Part shown: piece by piece, positions 10,537 to 19,337 of the stretch | Layout of the letters: every line of letters starts with the position of its first letter | Position numbering within the stretch: position 1 is the first letter of the stretch | DNA from: Wylensekiella montiformis | Lineage (GTDB): Bacteria; Bacillota; Negativicutes; Selenomonadales; Selenomonadaceae | Assembly: GCF_009697385.1 (NCBI RefSeq) | Contig: NZ_VUNL01000006.1 | Span: 62,001-126,000, forward strand | DNA: 64,000 bases | Reading direction: 5' to 3' | Notes under the pieces: model-generated | What the model was told of the DNA's origin: nothing | Seen by the model: only the letters and a program-made list of their open reading frames with translations | The model's database searches: none | Position numbers and translations under genes: made by a program

Positions 10537-11697
10537 ATGCAAGCAGTAAAAATCTGTAAAGACATCTACTGGGTCGGTGCGATCGACTGGTCCATGCGCA
10601 GCTTCCATGGCTACCAGACAGGCCGCGGCTCTACATACAATGCCTATCTCATTCTCGACGAAAAAATCACCCTGATCGACACGGTCAAGGATTCCTTTGC
10701 GGATGAGCTCCTTGCCCGTATTTCCTCCGTTATTGATCCAGCCAGAATCGACTATATTATCTCCAGCCATGTCGAGCCGGATCACTCGGGTTCGATTCCC
10801 CGGATTGCCCAACTCTGCCCCAATGCAAAAATCATCACCAGTCTGCCAAATGGACTAAAAGGATTGAAAGCCCGCTACGGCGAGCTGCCTTATGAAGGCG
10901 TAAAAGCCGGGGATGAGCTCTGCATCGGACATCGCCGGCTGCAGTTTGTACCGACGCCGATGCTCCACTGGCCGGACAGCATGGTGACCTATTGCCCGGA
11001 AGAAAAAATCTTATTCTCCAACGATGCCTTCGGTCAGCATTTTGCTTCCAGCAAACGATTTGATGATGAAAATGACCTTCCTACGGTTCTATGGGAAGCC
11101 AAAAAGTATTACGCAAATATCCTCATGCTTTACGGGCGTCAGGCGCAAACTGCCCTCAAAGCAGTAAACGGACTGGACATTGCCATGATCGCTACCGGCC
11201 ACGGCCTGATCTGGCGCAGTCATGTTGCAGAAATTCTTTCCGCTTATCAGAAATGGTCATCCTGTGAAGTCAACGACCGGGCTGTCGTCGTCTTCGACAG
11301 CATGTGGCACTCCACGGAGACCATCGCGAAAACCATTACCGAAGCCTTTACACAAAAAGGAATTCCCGTCTCATTCTACGACATCAAAGAAAATCATATG
11401 TCCGATATCGTAACAAAAATTCTGGACAGCAAATATCTGGCCGTCGGCTCGCCGACAATCAACAACCAGATGATGCCCACCATCGCCGCATTCCTCTGCT
11501 ATCTTAAGGGACTGGCTCCCCGGAATCACAAGGCATTCGCCTTCGGATCCTATGGCTGGGGAGGACAAAGCATCGGTCAGGTAGAAGAAGAACTCAAAGC
11601 GGCAGGATGCGAAATTATCCTGGACAAAATTCGCATCCCCAACGTTCCGACGTCCGAACAGTTAAAGGAAATTACCGCTGCGGTCCAGTCTCTCTGA
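10537..11697 (+). CDS. Flavodiiron protein (A-type flavoprotein, FprA-like)
   Basis: A cytoplasmic enzyme that reduces O2 to water and/or NO to N2O, protecting anaerobes. The 386 residues carry an N-terminal metallo-beta-lactamase-like domain (about 1-245) with the diiron ligands visible in SSHVEPDHSG, PMLHWPDS, SNDAFGQHF and ATGHGLIW. A C-terminal flavodoxin domain (about 250-386) begins VVFDSMWHSTE, where FMN binds. There is no fused rubredoxin or flavin reductase domain, so electrons must come from a separate rubredoxin. It stands alone with a strong terminator. Whether O2 or NO is the physiological substrate cannot be read from the sequence. Confidence 0.93.
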   Translation: MQAVKICKDIYWVGAIDWSMRSFHGYQTGRGSTYNAYLILDEKITLIDTVKDSFADELLARISSVIDPARIDYIISSHVEPDHSGSIPRIAQLCPNAKIITSLPNGLKGLKARYGELPYEGVKAGDELCIGHRRLQFVPTPMLHWPDSMVTYCPEEKILFSNDAFGQHFASSKRFDDENDLPTVLWEAKKYYANILMLYGRQAQTALKAVNGLDIAMIATGHGLIWRSHVAEILSAYQKWSSCEVNDRAVVVFDSMWHSTETIAKTITEAFTQKGIPVSFYDIKENHMSDIVTKILDSKYLAVGSPTINNQMMPTIAAFLCYLKGLAPRNHKAFAFGSYGWGGQSIGQVEEELKAAGCEIILDKIRIPNVPTSEQLKEITAAVQSL

Positions 11698-11715
11698 CGG
11701 ATTTATCCCCTCTAT

Positions 11716-11763
11716 AAAAAACATCCGGCTCTCCTCATATATGAAGAGAACCGGATGTTTTTT
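11716..11763. terminator. Bidirectional terminator between fprA-like gene and hypothetical gene
   Basis: A stem AAAAAACATCCGG...CCGGATGTTTTTT with T runs on both sides lies between convergent genes. Confidence 0.85.
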
Positions 11764-11852
11764 ATGGTTCGACCATACGCCTTCTCAATTTATAATCCCG
11801 GAAAAATAAAATAAACATCTCTGGGGGCAATATACAATTTCCCCTGCTTTCT

Positions 11853-12293
11853 TCACTGGATCAGGGTAAACTGCGGCTTGGATGTCTTTCGTCCTGCGCT
11901 ACTGCCCGTTTCAGGACCATGTTTTCCTTTTACCATCTTCAGCGGGCAGGATGGCTGATTTTTTGATTTCACCGCGGCACTGCTGCCGTGCGGAGAGTCT
12001 GGATATCTGACTAAAAGCTCCTGCATATTCAACGTTTTCATCCATTCCTTCAAATATCCCTTGCTGCGCGCCTGCCGAATTTTTGCCGCCATGATGATTG
12101 CCGCTTCATCCTGCAGTTCCAGCAGGCTACCGCGTTTCAGCCGCTCCGGCTCAATCTCACCAGCCAGCCCGATCCGCTCCAGATAGCCGGTCAAATTCCC
12201 CCGGAAATAGGCCAGCCTCATCCTTTCCTGCAGGCGCATAGCCGCCCGGACCATAATCTCATCCAGACGTTCATCGAAACGGCCCTGCTTCAT
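11853..12293 (-). CDS. Small basic hypothetical protein
   Basis: I do not recognise this protein. With the ATG at 12293, which is preceded by AAGAGGG, it has 146 residues; an earlier ATG at 12311 is less well placed. The first 90 residues look helical and charged (RFDERLDEIMVRAAMRLQE), while the last 45 are rich in Lys, Ser, Pro and Gly and look disordered. There is no signal peptide, membrane helix or cysteine pair. It lies alone on the minus strand, before the convergent fprA-like gene and downstream of the two-component operon's terminator. Coding status is likely from length and ribosome site, but no homologue was identified. Confidence 0.6.
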   Translation of the reverse strand: MKQGRFDERLDEIMVRAAMRLQERMRLAYFRGNLTGYLERIGLAGEIEPERLKRGSLLELQDEAAIIMAAKIRQARSKGYLKEWMKTLNMQELLVRYPDSPHGSSAAVKSKNQPSCPLKMVKGKHGPETGSSAGRKTSKPQFTLIQ

Positions 12294-12419
12294 CCTCGCA
12301 CCCTCTTCCATCCATTGCGAAAAAATTTTCTTATTCTTTACTCATATTTCTATCTTCTACAATTATTCTCTTTTCGCAAAAAAAATCCTGCTTAATCTAA
12401 CCATCTGCGCCCAACTACG

Positions 12420-12460
12420 AAAAAAAGCCCGCTGCCCGAATGAGTCCGGAGCAGCAGGCT
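12420..12460 (-). terminator. Terminator of the two-component operon
   Basis: On the minus strand, CAGCCTGCTGC and GCAGCGGGCT form a stem with a bulge, followed by seven T residues, just after the histidine kinase stop. Confidence 0.8.
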
Positions 12461-12466
12461 GCTGAA

Positions 12467-13792
12467 TCAAAACAGATTTAAAGGATTTCCCTTTGTCTTT
12501 CTTCTTGTTCTCAATGTGACCAAAAAGGTCGTCCCCTTACCCAGTTCGCTGTCAATCCGTATGGTGCCCTGATGCAGATTGACGATTTCCTGAGCGATGG
12601 CAAGCCCCAATCCGTTTCCTCCCATCTCCCGGGAACGAGCCTTATCCACACGGTAAAAGCGATCAAAAACCTTCTCCTGATCCTCTTTGGAAATACCGAT
12701 TCCCGTATCCGATACAGCAAGACATACTTTCCCTTTTTCTGCCTTGCGAAATTCCACCGTCACATGGCCGCCGGACGGCGTATATTTCACCGCATTGTCC
12801 ACCAAAATTAAAACCAGCTGGCGGATTTTCTGCTCATCTGCCTGAATGATTACTTTAGGAAGCCCCTCTGCGTTCAGCGCAACCCCCTTTTGGTCGGCCA
12901 GCGGCTGCATCAGCCTTGCCGTCTGAGCGACTACCGCGCCAAAATCGAATTTCGACGGCTTAATCTTGAGCGCCTTATTGTCACTGCGTGCTACAACCAA
13001 CAGATCACTGACTAATTTCGTCATTTTCTTGACTTCATCGCGCACATCTTCAATCACCTGCTTGAGAAACGGCGATTGAATGGACGGATCGTTCTGCAGC
13101 AGATCCGCCGATGCCATGACAACAGCCAGCGGCGTCCGCAGCTCGTGACTGGCATCAGCCGCAAACTGACGCTGTTTTTCATAAGCTGCTTTAAGCGGGA
13201 CCATCGCTTTGCCAGAAAGGATATGCCCCACAATCGTCGCAATAAGCAAAGCCAGAAGCCCCATGCCCGCCATGATTATCGTCGCCTTCTCCATTCCATT
13301 ATAAAGCGCTGTGACATCCTTGCCGACATAAACCGTCTGAACCGGCATCCCCGGATCCTGTACCTTTTGCATGGTCAGCATGATCTTGGTCTTATTTCCA
13401 TTGCTGCGCGGCTTCGTCACCACGACCACATCGCCGGGCTGCGAGGACCACTGCGACATGACATCCAGAATAAAAGGCTCAATGCGAAAAGAGGCGCGCG
13501 CGAAGTTCAGCAGCCGGCCGTCCTCATCGAATACATAAAAGAACAGCCGGTCATTGGTACTCTTATAGGCCACCGTATCATCAATGACCAGTTCCGGATG
13601 CTGATTCAGATATTTCTGAGCTTCAGCCACATTATCCGCCGTATCCCAAAGCTCTCTGGCCTGCTCTGAGCGAATGGACCATTCCATCGACTGATGCATG
13701 GCAAAAATCAGCACGGCCAGAAAAATAATCATGACAAAAGAATACAGCATCGTCAATTTTCGGCGGCTCTTGCCGAAAAGATTCTCCGTCAT
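12467..13792 (-). CDS. Membrane sensor histidine kinase
   Basis: The sensor of a two-component system. It has 441 residues. One transmembrane helix near residues 15-35 (MIIFLAVLIFAMHQ) and another near 170-195 enclose an extracytoplasmic sensor region. The HisKA motif DASHELRTPLAVV places the phospho-His near residue 215. The ATPase domain shows NAVKYT, DTGIGI and GNGLGLAI. The ATG overlaps the regulator stop by one base (TAATG), so the pair is translationally coupled. The sensor domain gives no clue to the signal. The layout resembles the OmpR/EnvZ-like class. Confidence 0.95.
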   Translation of the reverse strand: MTENLFGKSRRKLTMLYSFVMIIFLAVLIFAMHQSMEWSIRSEQARELWDTADNVAEAQKYLNQHPELVIDDTVAYKSTNDRLFFYVFDEDGRLLNFARASFRIEPFILDVMSQWSSQPGDVVVVTKPRSNGNKTKIMLTMQKVQDPGMPVQTVYVGKDVTALYNGMEKATIIMAGMGLLALLIATIVGHILSGKAMVPLKAAYEKQRQFAADASHELRTPLAVVMASADLLQNDPSIQSPFLKQVIEDVRDEVKKMTKLVSDLLVVARSDNKALKIKPSKFDFGAVVAQTARLMQPLADQKGVALNAEGLPKVIIQADEQKIRQLVLILVDNAVKYTPSGGHVTVEFRKAEKGKVCLAVSDTGIGISKEDQEKVFDRFYRVDKARSREMGGNGLGLAIAQEIVNLHQGTIRIDSELGKGTTFLVTLRTRRKTKGNPLNLF

Positions 13793-14469
13793 TACTTGTG
13801 AGCCTCCAATTTGTAGCCGACGCCGCGGACCGTGCGGATAGCGGTTTCTCCATCTCCCAGATCCAGCTTCTTACGCAAAATCTTCATGTAAGAATCAATA
13901 TTATTGGAACTGACATCCGACTCCAGCCCCCAGATACGATCCAGAATAATATCCCTCGGCACAACAATGCCAATATTCTGGGCCAGCAGGTCAAAAATCT
14001 GAAACTCCCGGGGAGAAAGTTGAATGACCTGATCTTTTTTCTTCAAAACCTTGGATGTCCGATTCAGCGAAAACTCACCTACTTCAATCACATCCTGCTG
14101 AATTTTCTGCGTACTGCGCCGTCCCAGAGCACGCAACCGCGCCAAAAGCTCCGCAAATTCAAACGGCTTTACAAGGTAGTCATCAGCGCCGGCATCCAGT
14201 CCCGTTACACGATCTTCCACCGAATCACGTGCGGTCAGCATCAGAATGGCTTTTTCATATCCATCCTTCCGCAGGCGGCTGCAGGCATCTACTCCTGTCT
14301 CCCCCGGCATCATCCAGTCCAAAATCAGAATATCATAATCCGTATATTTCGCATATTCATAGATGTCGCTGCCGTTCGTCACCCACTCAACCTGTATATC
14401 ATTTTGTTCCAGCATATATTGAATCAGCTTGCCCAGACGCTTGTCATCCTCAGCTAAAAGTACCCGCAT
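13792..14469 (-). CDS. OmpR-family response regulator
   Basis: The DNA-binding partner of the kinase encoded downstream. It has 225 residues from the ATG at 14469, chosen because GGAGG lies 7 bp ahead; the open frame extends 16 codons further without support. The receiver domain has the acidic pair in LLAEDDKR, the phospho-Asp near residue 52 in ILDWMMPGE, and the KPFEFAEL lysine. A winged-helix domain follows (about 130-222), including SPREFQIFDLLA and RTVRGVGYKLE. A TATAAT lies about 37 bp upstream without a clear -35. The target genes are not known. Confidence 0.95.
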   Translation of the reverse strand: MRVLLAEDDKRLGKLIQYMLEQNDIQVEWVTNGSDIYEYAKYTDYDILILDWMMPGETGVDACSRLRKDGYEKAILMLTARDSVEDRVTGLDAGADDYLVKPFEFAELLARLRALGRRSTQKIQQDVIEVGEFSLNRTSKVLKKKDQVIQLSPREFQIFDLLAQNIGIVVPRDIILDRIWGLESDVSSNNIDSYMKILRKKLDLGDGETAIRTVRGVGYKLEAHK

Positions 14470-14573
14470 AAAACGACCTCCACTTTCCAAGAATCTCTTG
14501 ATTTTATTATACGCCATAAAAGTTGAAATTCCTATGAAAAGCTGTTCGATATAAGGCTTGTTTTGCTCTCAGC

Positions 14574-14630
14574 AAAAAACTCCCCCGGATCAGACAAAGG
14601 CGGACCTTTGTCTTGTCCGGAGGAGTTTTC
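14574..14630 (-). terminator. Terminator of guaB
   Basis: A long stem on the minus strand (AAAACTCCTCCGGA paired with TCCGGGGGAGTTTT) is followed by T residues, about 37 bp past the guaB stop. Confidence 0.85.
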
Positions 14631-14666
14631 TTTCCGTGATCTCATTCGGATCGTTTTTGCAAAAAC

Positions 14667-16175
14667 TTATTCTCTGCCGAGACGATCCTTCAAAATAACG
14701 TCATGAGAGCCGCCTTCGACAATACTCGTTGCCGAAACGCGCGTCAGCTTTGCCTTATCGCGGAATTCCGGCAAGGTCAGGGCTCCGCAGTTGCACATCG
14801 TACTGCGGATTTTAGCCAGGGTAGTCTGAACGTTATCTTTAAGAGGTCCTGCATACGGTACATAAGAATCGACACCTTCTTCAAAGGAAAGCTTGCGTGC
14901 GCCGCCCAGATCGTAACGCTGCCAGTTGCGGGCGCGATTAGAGCCTTCGCCCCAATATTCTTTGTAATAAGTACCGTTGACTTTCACCTTATCGGTCGGA
15001 CTTTCATCAAAGCGGGAGAAATAGCGTCCCAGCATAAGGAAATCCGCCCCCATAGCTAATGCCAGCGTCATATGGTAGTCGTGAACAATGCCGCCATCCG
15101 AGCAAACCGGAATATATACGCCCGTTTCCTCATAATATTTATCGCGTTCGCGGCACACATCGATAAGTGCCGTAGCCTGCCCGCGGCCAATGCCTTTCGT
15201 CTCGCGCGTGATGCAGATAGAACCTCCGCCAATGCCGACCTTGATAAAATCCGCACCCGCTTCCGCCAGAAAACGGAAGCCCTCACCATCAACAACATTG
15301 CCTGCACCGACTTTTACCTCGTCGCCAAAATTCTCATGAATATACTTCAAGGTAATACGCTGCCATTCCGAAAAGCCTTCGGAAGAATCGATACAAAGCA
15401 CATCGGCGCCTGCTTTCAAGAGTGCCGGAACGCGCTCCGCATAATCACGCGTATTGATGCCAGCGCCGACGATGTAACGCTTGTTGGAATCAATAAGTTC
15501 AAGTTCATGTTCCTTATTGTCATTATAATCCTTGCGGAATACCATATAACGAAGATGCTGATCCTTATCAACAATCGGCAGCATATTGAGCTTGTGTTCC
15601 CAGATCAGGTCATTGGCTTCATTAATCGTCGTAACCTCTTCGGCCTTGGCATAAATCAGATTCTCAAACGGTGTCATAAACTCCGCTGCCGGCGTGTCCA
15701 GAGACATACGCGAGACGCGATAATCCCGACTTGTCACAATACCAAGGAGTTTTCCGTCTGCTGTCCCATCTTCTGTAACAGCCATGGTAGAATGGCTCGT
15801 TTTCTGTAAAAGATCCAGAATCTCGCCCAGCGTCGTCGTCGGCTTGATATTGGAATCACTGCTCACAAATCCGGATTTATAATTCTTGACGCGTGCTACC
15901 ATCGCTGCTTCTTCTTCCACGGACTGTGATCCGTAAATAAAGGATACGCCGCCCTCTTTAGCCAGGGCAATGGCCATTTTATCATTAGAAACCGCCTGCA
16001 TAATCGCCGAAGTCATCGGTATGTTCATCGAAAGCTTCGGCTCCTCTCCCCTCCGGAATTTCACCAGCGGAGTCCTAAGCGATACATTATTCGGAATGCA
16101 CTGGTCGGAGGAATACCCCGGTACCAGCAAATACTCGCCAAATGTGTGTGATGGTTCTTCAAAATAGAATGCCAA
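14667..16175 (-). CDS. guaB: IMP dehydrogenase
   Basis: Oxidises IMP to XMP with NAD+, the committed step to GMP. Starting at TTG 16175, with GAAGGGG upstream, it has 502 residues and begins [12 protein letters not shown]; the open frame's earlier ATG lacks a ribosome site. Two CBS domains sit inside the barrel (about 100-215). The catalytic cysteine is in [15 protein letters not shown] (near residue 321). The RY pair of the mobile flap is in NWQRYD. The length and N-terminus fit the roughly 500-residue form of the family. A strong promoter with a dyad over the -10 lies upstream, so transcription may be regulated. It is monocistronic. Confidence 0.95.
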   Translation of the reverse strand: MAFYFEEPSHTFGEYLLVPGYSSDQCIPNNVSLRTPLVKFRRGEEPKLSMNIPMTSAIMQAVSNDKMAIALAKEGGVSFIYGSQSVEEEAAMVARVKNYKSGFVSSDSNIKPTTTLGEILDLLQKTSHSTMAVTEDGTADGKLLGIVTSRDYRVSRMSLDTPAAEFMTPFENLIYAKAEEVTTINEANDLIWEHKLNMLPIVDKDQHLRYMVFRKDYNDNKEHELELIDSNKRYIVGAGINTRDYAERVPALLKAGADVLCIDSSEGFSEWQRITLKYIHENFGDEVKVGAGNVVDGEGFRFLAEAGADFIKVGIGGGSICITRETKGIGRGQATALIDVCRERDKYYEETGVYIPVCSDGGIVHDYHMTLALAMGADFLMLGRYFSRFDESPTDKVKVNGTYYKEYWGEGSNRARNWQRYDLGGARKLSFEEGVDSYVPYAGPLKDNVQTTLAKIRSTMCNCGALTLPEFRDKAKLTRVSATSIVEGGSHDVILKDRLGRE

Positions 16176-16239
16176 CGTAACCCCTTCTTTCTTGAATGAT
16201 ACAACACGGAAACGCCAAATAAAAAGCATTGATGGATAT

Positions 16240-16264
16240 TGTTATATATTGTAATATATCAACA
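16240..16264. promoter_or_regulatory. Dyad over the guaB -10 (possible operator)
   Basis: A near-perfect inverted repeat TGTT-ATATATT-GT-AATATAT-C-AACA covers the guaB -10 box. The inner 7 bp arms are perfect, with a 2 bp centre. The dyad is seen; operator function is inferred. Confidence 0.45.
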
Positions 16265-16276
16265 ATTCTCTGTCAA
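16248..16276 (-). promoter_or_regulatory. Promoter of guaB
   Basis: Perfect -35 TTGACA (16271-16276), 17 bp spacer, and -10 TACAAT (16248-16253) on the minus strand. The leader would be about 65 nt, which is too short for a purine riboswitch. Confidence 0.8.
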
Positions 16277-16379
16277 TCCGTAAGTTGCTGTGGATTGCCG
16301 TAATAAAGGAATATGCCCTGCCCATAAAATCCCTCCTTCTGCAGGCGATCACAATTTCAAACGCAGGAAAAAATTTTCC

Positions 16380-16408
16380 TTGACAATTTTTCTATTATCC
16401 CCTATACT
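16380..16408 (+). promoter_or_regulatory. Promoter of tRNA-Ala
   Basis: Perfect -35 TTGACA (16380-16385), 17 bp spacer, and -10 TATACT (16403-16408), about 20 bp before the tRNA. Confidence 0.85.
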
Positions 16409-16434
16409 ATTACCTGTTGATGAAACAAATCAAC

Positions 16435-16510
<76 letters not shown>

Positions 16511-16524
16511 TAAGAAATAGATAG

Positions 16525-16554
16525 CCAGACCGATTTTTCGCGTCTGGTTTTTTT
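16525..16554 (+). terminator. Terminator of tRNA-Ala
   Basis: The stem CCAGAC...GTCTGG is followed by seven T residues, 14 bp after the tRNA. Confidence 0.85.
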
Positions 16555-16586
16555 GTATGCTTTTTATCGATACCCCCATCCTCATC

Positions 16587-16620
16587 ATAAAAGGGAGAAC
16601 TGACAAAAACAGTTCTCCCC
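16587..16620 (-). terminator. Terminator of the rfb operon
   Basis: On the minus strand the stem GGGAGAACTG...CAGTTCTCCC is followed by TTTT, directly after the rfbB stop. Confidence 0.85.
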
Positions 16621-16625
16621 TTGGT

Positions 16626-17669
16626 TTATATTTTCGAAAACTCCAGTGCGGAACGGTTATCATACATACGTTCATAATAGGTTTGATAATCCCCGCTGAT
16701 AATTCCCATCCACCAGTCACGATTATTCAAATACCACTGAACCGTCTCCTTAATTCCATCCTCAAAGGCGGTAGCCGGCTCCCAGCCCAGTTCATTACGA
16801 ACCTTTGAAGGATCAATCGCATAGCGGCGGTCATGCCCCTTGCGATCCGTCACAAACTCAATCAGATCCTCGCTCTTGCCGAGCTCCTGCAGAATCGTAC
16901 GAACCACATCCAGATTCGACCGCTCATTATGCCCGCCGATATTATAAATCTCACCGACTCTGCCCTTTCGGAGAATCAGGTCAATCGCGGCACAGTGATC
17001 CCCGACGAAAAGCCAGTCGCGGACATTGCGCCCGTCGCCGTAAACAGGAAGCTTTTTATCCGACAAAGCATTGATAATCATCAGCGGGATGAGTTTTTCC
17101 GGAAAATGGAACGGCCCATAATTGTTCGAACACCGGGAAATCGTGATTGGTATGTTATAGGTCCGGTGATAAGCCATGACCAGCAGGTCTGCTCCCGCCT
17201 TTGAGGCAGAATACGGGCTGGACGTATGCAGATTCGTGTTCTCCGTAAAAAAGAGATCCGGACGATCCAGCGGAAGATCTCCGTATACCTCATCGGTGGA
17301 AACCTGATGATAGCGGTCAATACCATATTTCCGGCAGGCATCCAGTAGGACGCTCGTGCCAATTACATTCGTTTGCAAAAAAACTTCCGGATTCTCAATG
17401 GACCGGTCTACATGAGACTCAGCAGCAAAATTGACCACGACATCCGGTTTTTCCATTTCAAACATCCGGTATACTGCCTTACGGTCGGCGATATCTCCCC
17501 GGATAAATTTGAAATTCTCCTTTGTCAAAGCCTTTTCCAAGGTTTCCATATTACCGGCATAGGTCAGCTTATCATAGCAGATAATCCGATCTGCGGGATG
17601 TTTTTTCAACATATAATAGATGAAATTTGAACCGATGAATCCGGCTCCCCCCGTTACGATAATATTCAT
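16626..17669 (-). CDS. rfbB: dTDP-glucose 4,6-dehydratase
   Basis: Second step of dTDP-rhamnose synthesis: converts dTDP-glucose to dTDP-4-keto-6-deoxyglucose using bound NAD+. The 347 residues form an extended SDR-type enzyme. The NAD motif TGGAGFIGSNF is at residues 6-16, and the catalytic YxxxK is YSASK near 152. The family stretch STDEVYGDL and the substrate region RCSNNYGPFHFPEKL are present. ATG 17669 follows AAAGGGGGA. It is the last gene of rfbA-rfbC-rfbB. Known as rmlB in other organisms. No rmlD is adjacent. Confidence 0.96.
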   Translation of the reverse strand: MNIIVTGGAGFIGSNFIYYMLKKHPADRIICYDKLTYAGNMETLEKALTKENFKFIRGDIADRKAVYRMFEMEKPDVVVNFAAESHVDRSIENPEVFLQTNVIGTSVLLDACRKYGIDRYHQVSTDEVYGDLPLDRPDLFFTENTNLHTSSPYSASKAGADLLVMAYHRTYNIPITISRCSNNYGPFHFPEKLIPLMIINALSDKKLPVYGDGRNVRDWLFVGDHCAAIDLILRKGRVGEIYNIGGHNERSNLDVVRTILQELGKSEDLIEFVTDRKGHDRRYAIDPSKVRNELGWEPATAFEDGIKETVQWYLNNRDWWMGIISGDYQTYYERMYDNRSALEFSKI

Positions 17670-17700
17670 AAAAAGTCCCCCTTTGTGTTTGCTCCGGATC

Positions 17701-18261
17701 TCATTCCCCGTAAATGAAATTCAGATTGGTACGTTCCCTGAGCAGCGGAGCTTTTTTATCTTTATCCGACAAGACTGTCGGCTGGATCGGCCAATCGATA
17801 TGAATCTGCGGATCATCCCAGCGAATATTTCCATCACATTCCGGCGCATAATAATTATCCGCCTTATACTGCACCTCCACCTCGTCGGTCAGCGTAATAA
17901 AGCCATGCGCAAAACCACGCGGAATAAACAGCTGCTTTTTATTATCAGCAGACAGTTCTACGCCGACCCATTGTGCATACTGCGGAGATCCGCTCCGGAT
18001 ATCGACAGCTACATCAAAAATCCTGCCCCGCGTACAGCGCAAAAGCTTGGCCTGACACATGGGATTCAACTGATAATGAAGGCCGCGCAGCGTTCCCTTT
18101 TGTGCGGAAAAGGACTGATTATCCTGAACGAAATCGACAAAGATCCCGGCTTCCTCCAGCTTGCGCCTGGACCAACTCTCCATAAACCAGCCGCGGGCAT
18201 CGCCAAACACCTGCGGCTCCAGTATATAGACGCCTTTCAACGCCGTTTCTGTTGCTTTCAT
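17701..18261 (-). CDS. rfbC: dTDP-4-dehydrorhamnose 3,5-epimerase
   Basis: Epimerises dTDP-4-keto-6-deoxyglucose at C3 and C5, feeding dTDP-L-rhamnose synthesis. The 186 residues match the cupin-type RmlC family. Conserved stretches are visible: GDARGWFMESW, FVQDNQSFS, KGTLRGLHYQ with the catalytic His near residue 60, and IPRGFAHGF. ATG 18261 follows AAAGGGG, 16 bp past the rfbA stop. The operon partners rfbA and rfbB support the pathway. Alternative product sugars are possible because the reductase gene is not beside it. Confidence 0.95.
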   Translation of the reverse strand: MKATETALKGVYILEPQVFGDARGWFMESWSRRKLEEAGIFVDFVQDNQSFSAQKGTLRGLHYQLNPMCQAKLLRCTRGRIFDVAVDIRSGSPQYAQWVGVELSADNKKQLFIPRGFAHGFITLTDEVEVQYKADNYYAPECDGNIRWDDPQIHIDWPIQPTVLSDKDKKAPLLRERTNLNFIYGE

Positions 18262-18277
18262 CTTCTGTTTTCCCCTT

Positions 18278-19150
18278 TCACTCCCGGATCATGCGAATCA
18301 AATACTGTCCGTATTCGTTTTTGAGCAGCGGCTGCGCCAGTTCTTCCACTTTGGCAGCATTGATATAGCCCATGCGATACGCGATCTCTTCCAGACAGGC
18401 AATTTTCAGCCCCTGTCTGGCCTGAATCGTACGAACAAAGGAGGCAGCATCCAACAGGGACTCATGCGTACCGGTATCCAGCCATGCATAACCGCGGCGC
18501 ATCTTTTCTACCTGAAGCTTTCCTCGTTCCAGATAGACATTATTCACATCGGTAATCTCCAGCTCACCTCGTGCGCTTGGGCGGATATCCCGGGCAATTT
18601 CTACAATATCCCGATCGTAAAAATACAATCCCGTCACAGCATAATTTGAACGCGGGGAGACCGGCTTCTCTTCCAAACTGAGCGCCTTCCCCTGTGCGTC
18701 AAATTCCACAACGCCATACCGTTCAGGATCCGATACATAATAGGCAAAAACCGTAGCGCCATCATCCTGTGAAGCGGCGCGCTGCATCGCCTGCGCCAGA
18801 TCCGATCCATAAAAAATGTTATCGCCCAGAATCAAGGCACAGGACTGTCCATCGATGAATGATTCACCGATCAGGAACGCCTGCGCCAATCCATCAGGAC
18901 TCGGTTGAACCGCGTAAGAGATATGAATGCCAAACTGGCTCCCGTCTCCGAGCAGGCGGGCAAAGAGCTCGCGGTCCGGCGGCGTCGTAATGATCAGAAC
19001 ATCCCGTATTCCGGCCAGCATCAGCGTACTGAGCGGATAATAAATCATGGGTTTATCATAGACCGGCATCAATTGCTTGGACACAACCTTCGTCAGCGGA
19101 TACAGACGCGTCCCCGATCCGCCGGCCAAAATGATTCCTTTTTTTACCAA
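18278..19150 (-). CDS. rfbA: Glucose-1-phosphate thymidylyltransferase
   Basis: Joins dTTP and glucose-1-phosphate to dTDP-glucose, the first step of dTDP-sugar synthesis. A TTG start at 19150, with GGAGG 10 bp upstream, gives 290 residues beginning [20 protein letters not shown]. This is the usual RmlA length; the longer open frame adds an implausible leader. The nucleotide-binding [26 protein letters not shown] and [11 protein letters not shown] are all present. It is the first gene of the operon and has a plausible promoter at 19185-19214. Function is firm from motifs and context. Confidence 0.95.
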   Translation of the reverse strand: MVKKGIILAGGSGTRLYPLTKVVSKQLMPVYDKPMIYYPLSTLMLAGIRDVLIITTPPDRELFARLLGDGSQFGIHISYAVQPSPDGLAQAFLIGESFIDGQSCALILGDNIFYGSDLAQAMQRAASQDDGATVFAYYVSDPERYGVVEFDAQGKALSLEEKPVSPRSNYAVTGLYFYDRDIVEIARDIRPSARGELEITDVNNVYLERGKLQVEKMRRGYAWLDTGTHESLLDAASFVRTIQARQGLKIACLEEIAYRMGYINAAKVEELAQPLLKNEYGQYLIRMIRE

Positions 19151-19184
19151 AAGAAAATCACCTCCGTATGTTGTTATCTTTATT

Positions 19185-19214
19185 ATTATACAACAAACCA
19201 AGGCGATTGTCCTT
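19185..19214 (-). promoter_or_regulatory. Promoter of the rfb operon
   Basis: On the minus strand, -10 TATAAT (19185-19190) is preceded by an 18 bp spacer and a weak -35 AGGACA (19209-19214). Confidence 0.5.
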
Positions 19215-19295
19215 TTTTTCTATTCTTTTGTCCTTCCTTTCCCCCGAAAGGCAGGGGCTGCGGGCAAAATGCAACGCTGACAAACTACAGGCAAA

Positions 19296-19335
19296 AATAA
19301 GTCTCACCCCTTAATTTACAAGGGAGTGCGACGGT
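19296..19335 (-). terminator. Probable terminator of the ilv/leu operon
   Basis: On the minus strand CACTCCCTT and AAGGGGTG pair with one bulge around TGTAAATT, followed by AGACTTATTTTT. It lies just beyond the ilvB stop. The stem is imperfect. Confidence 0.45.
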
Positions 19336-19337
19336 CT

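Noticed and set aside
14470-14517. Longer N-terminus of the response regulator
   Set aside because: The 16 extra codons lie before a clear GGAGG and are absent from OmpR-type proteins.
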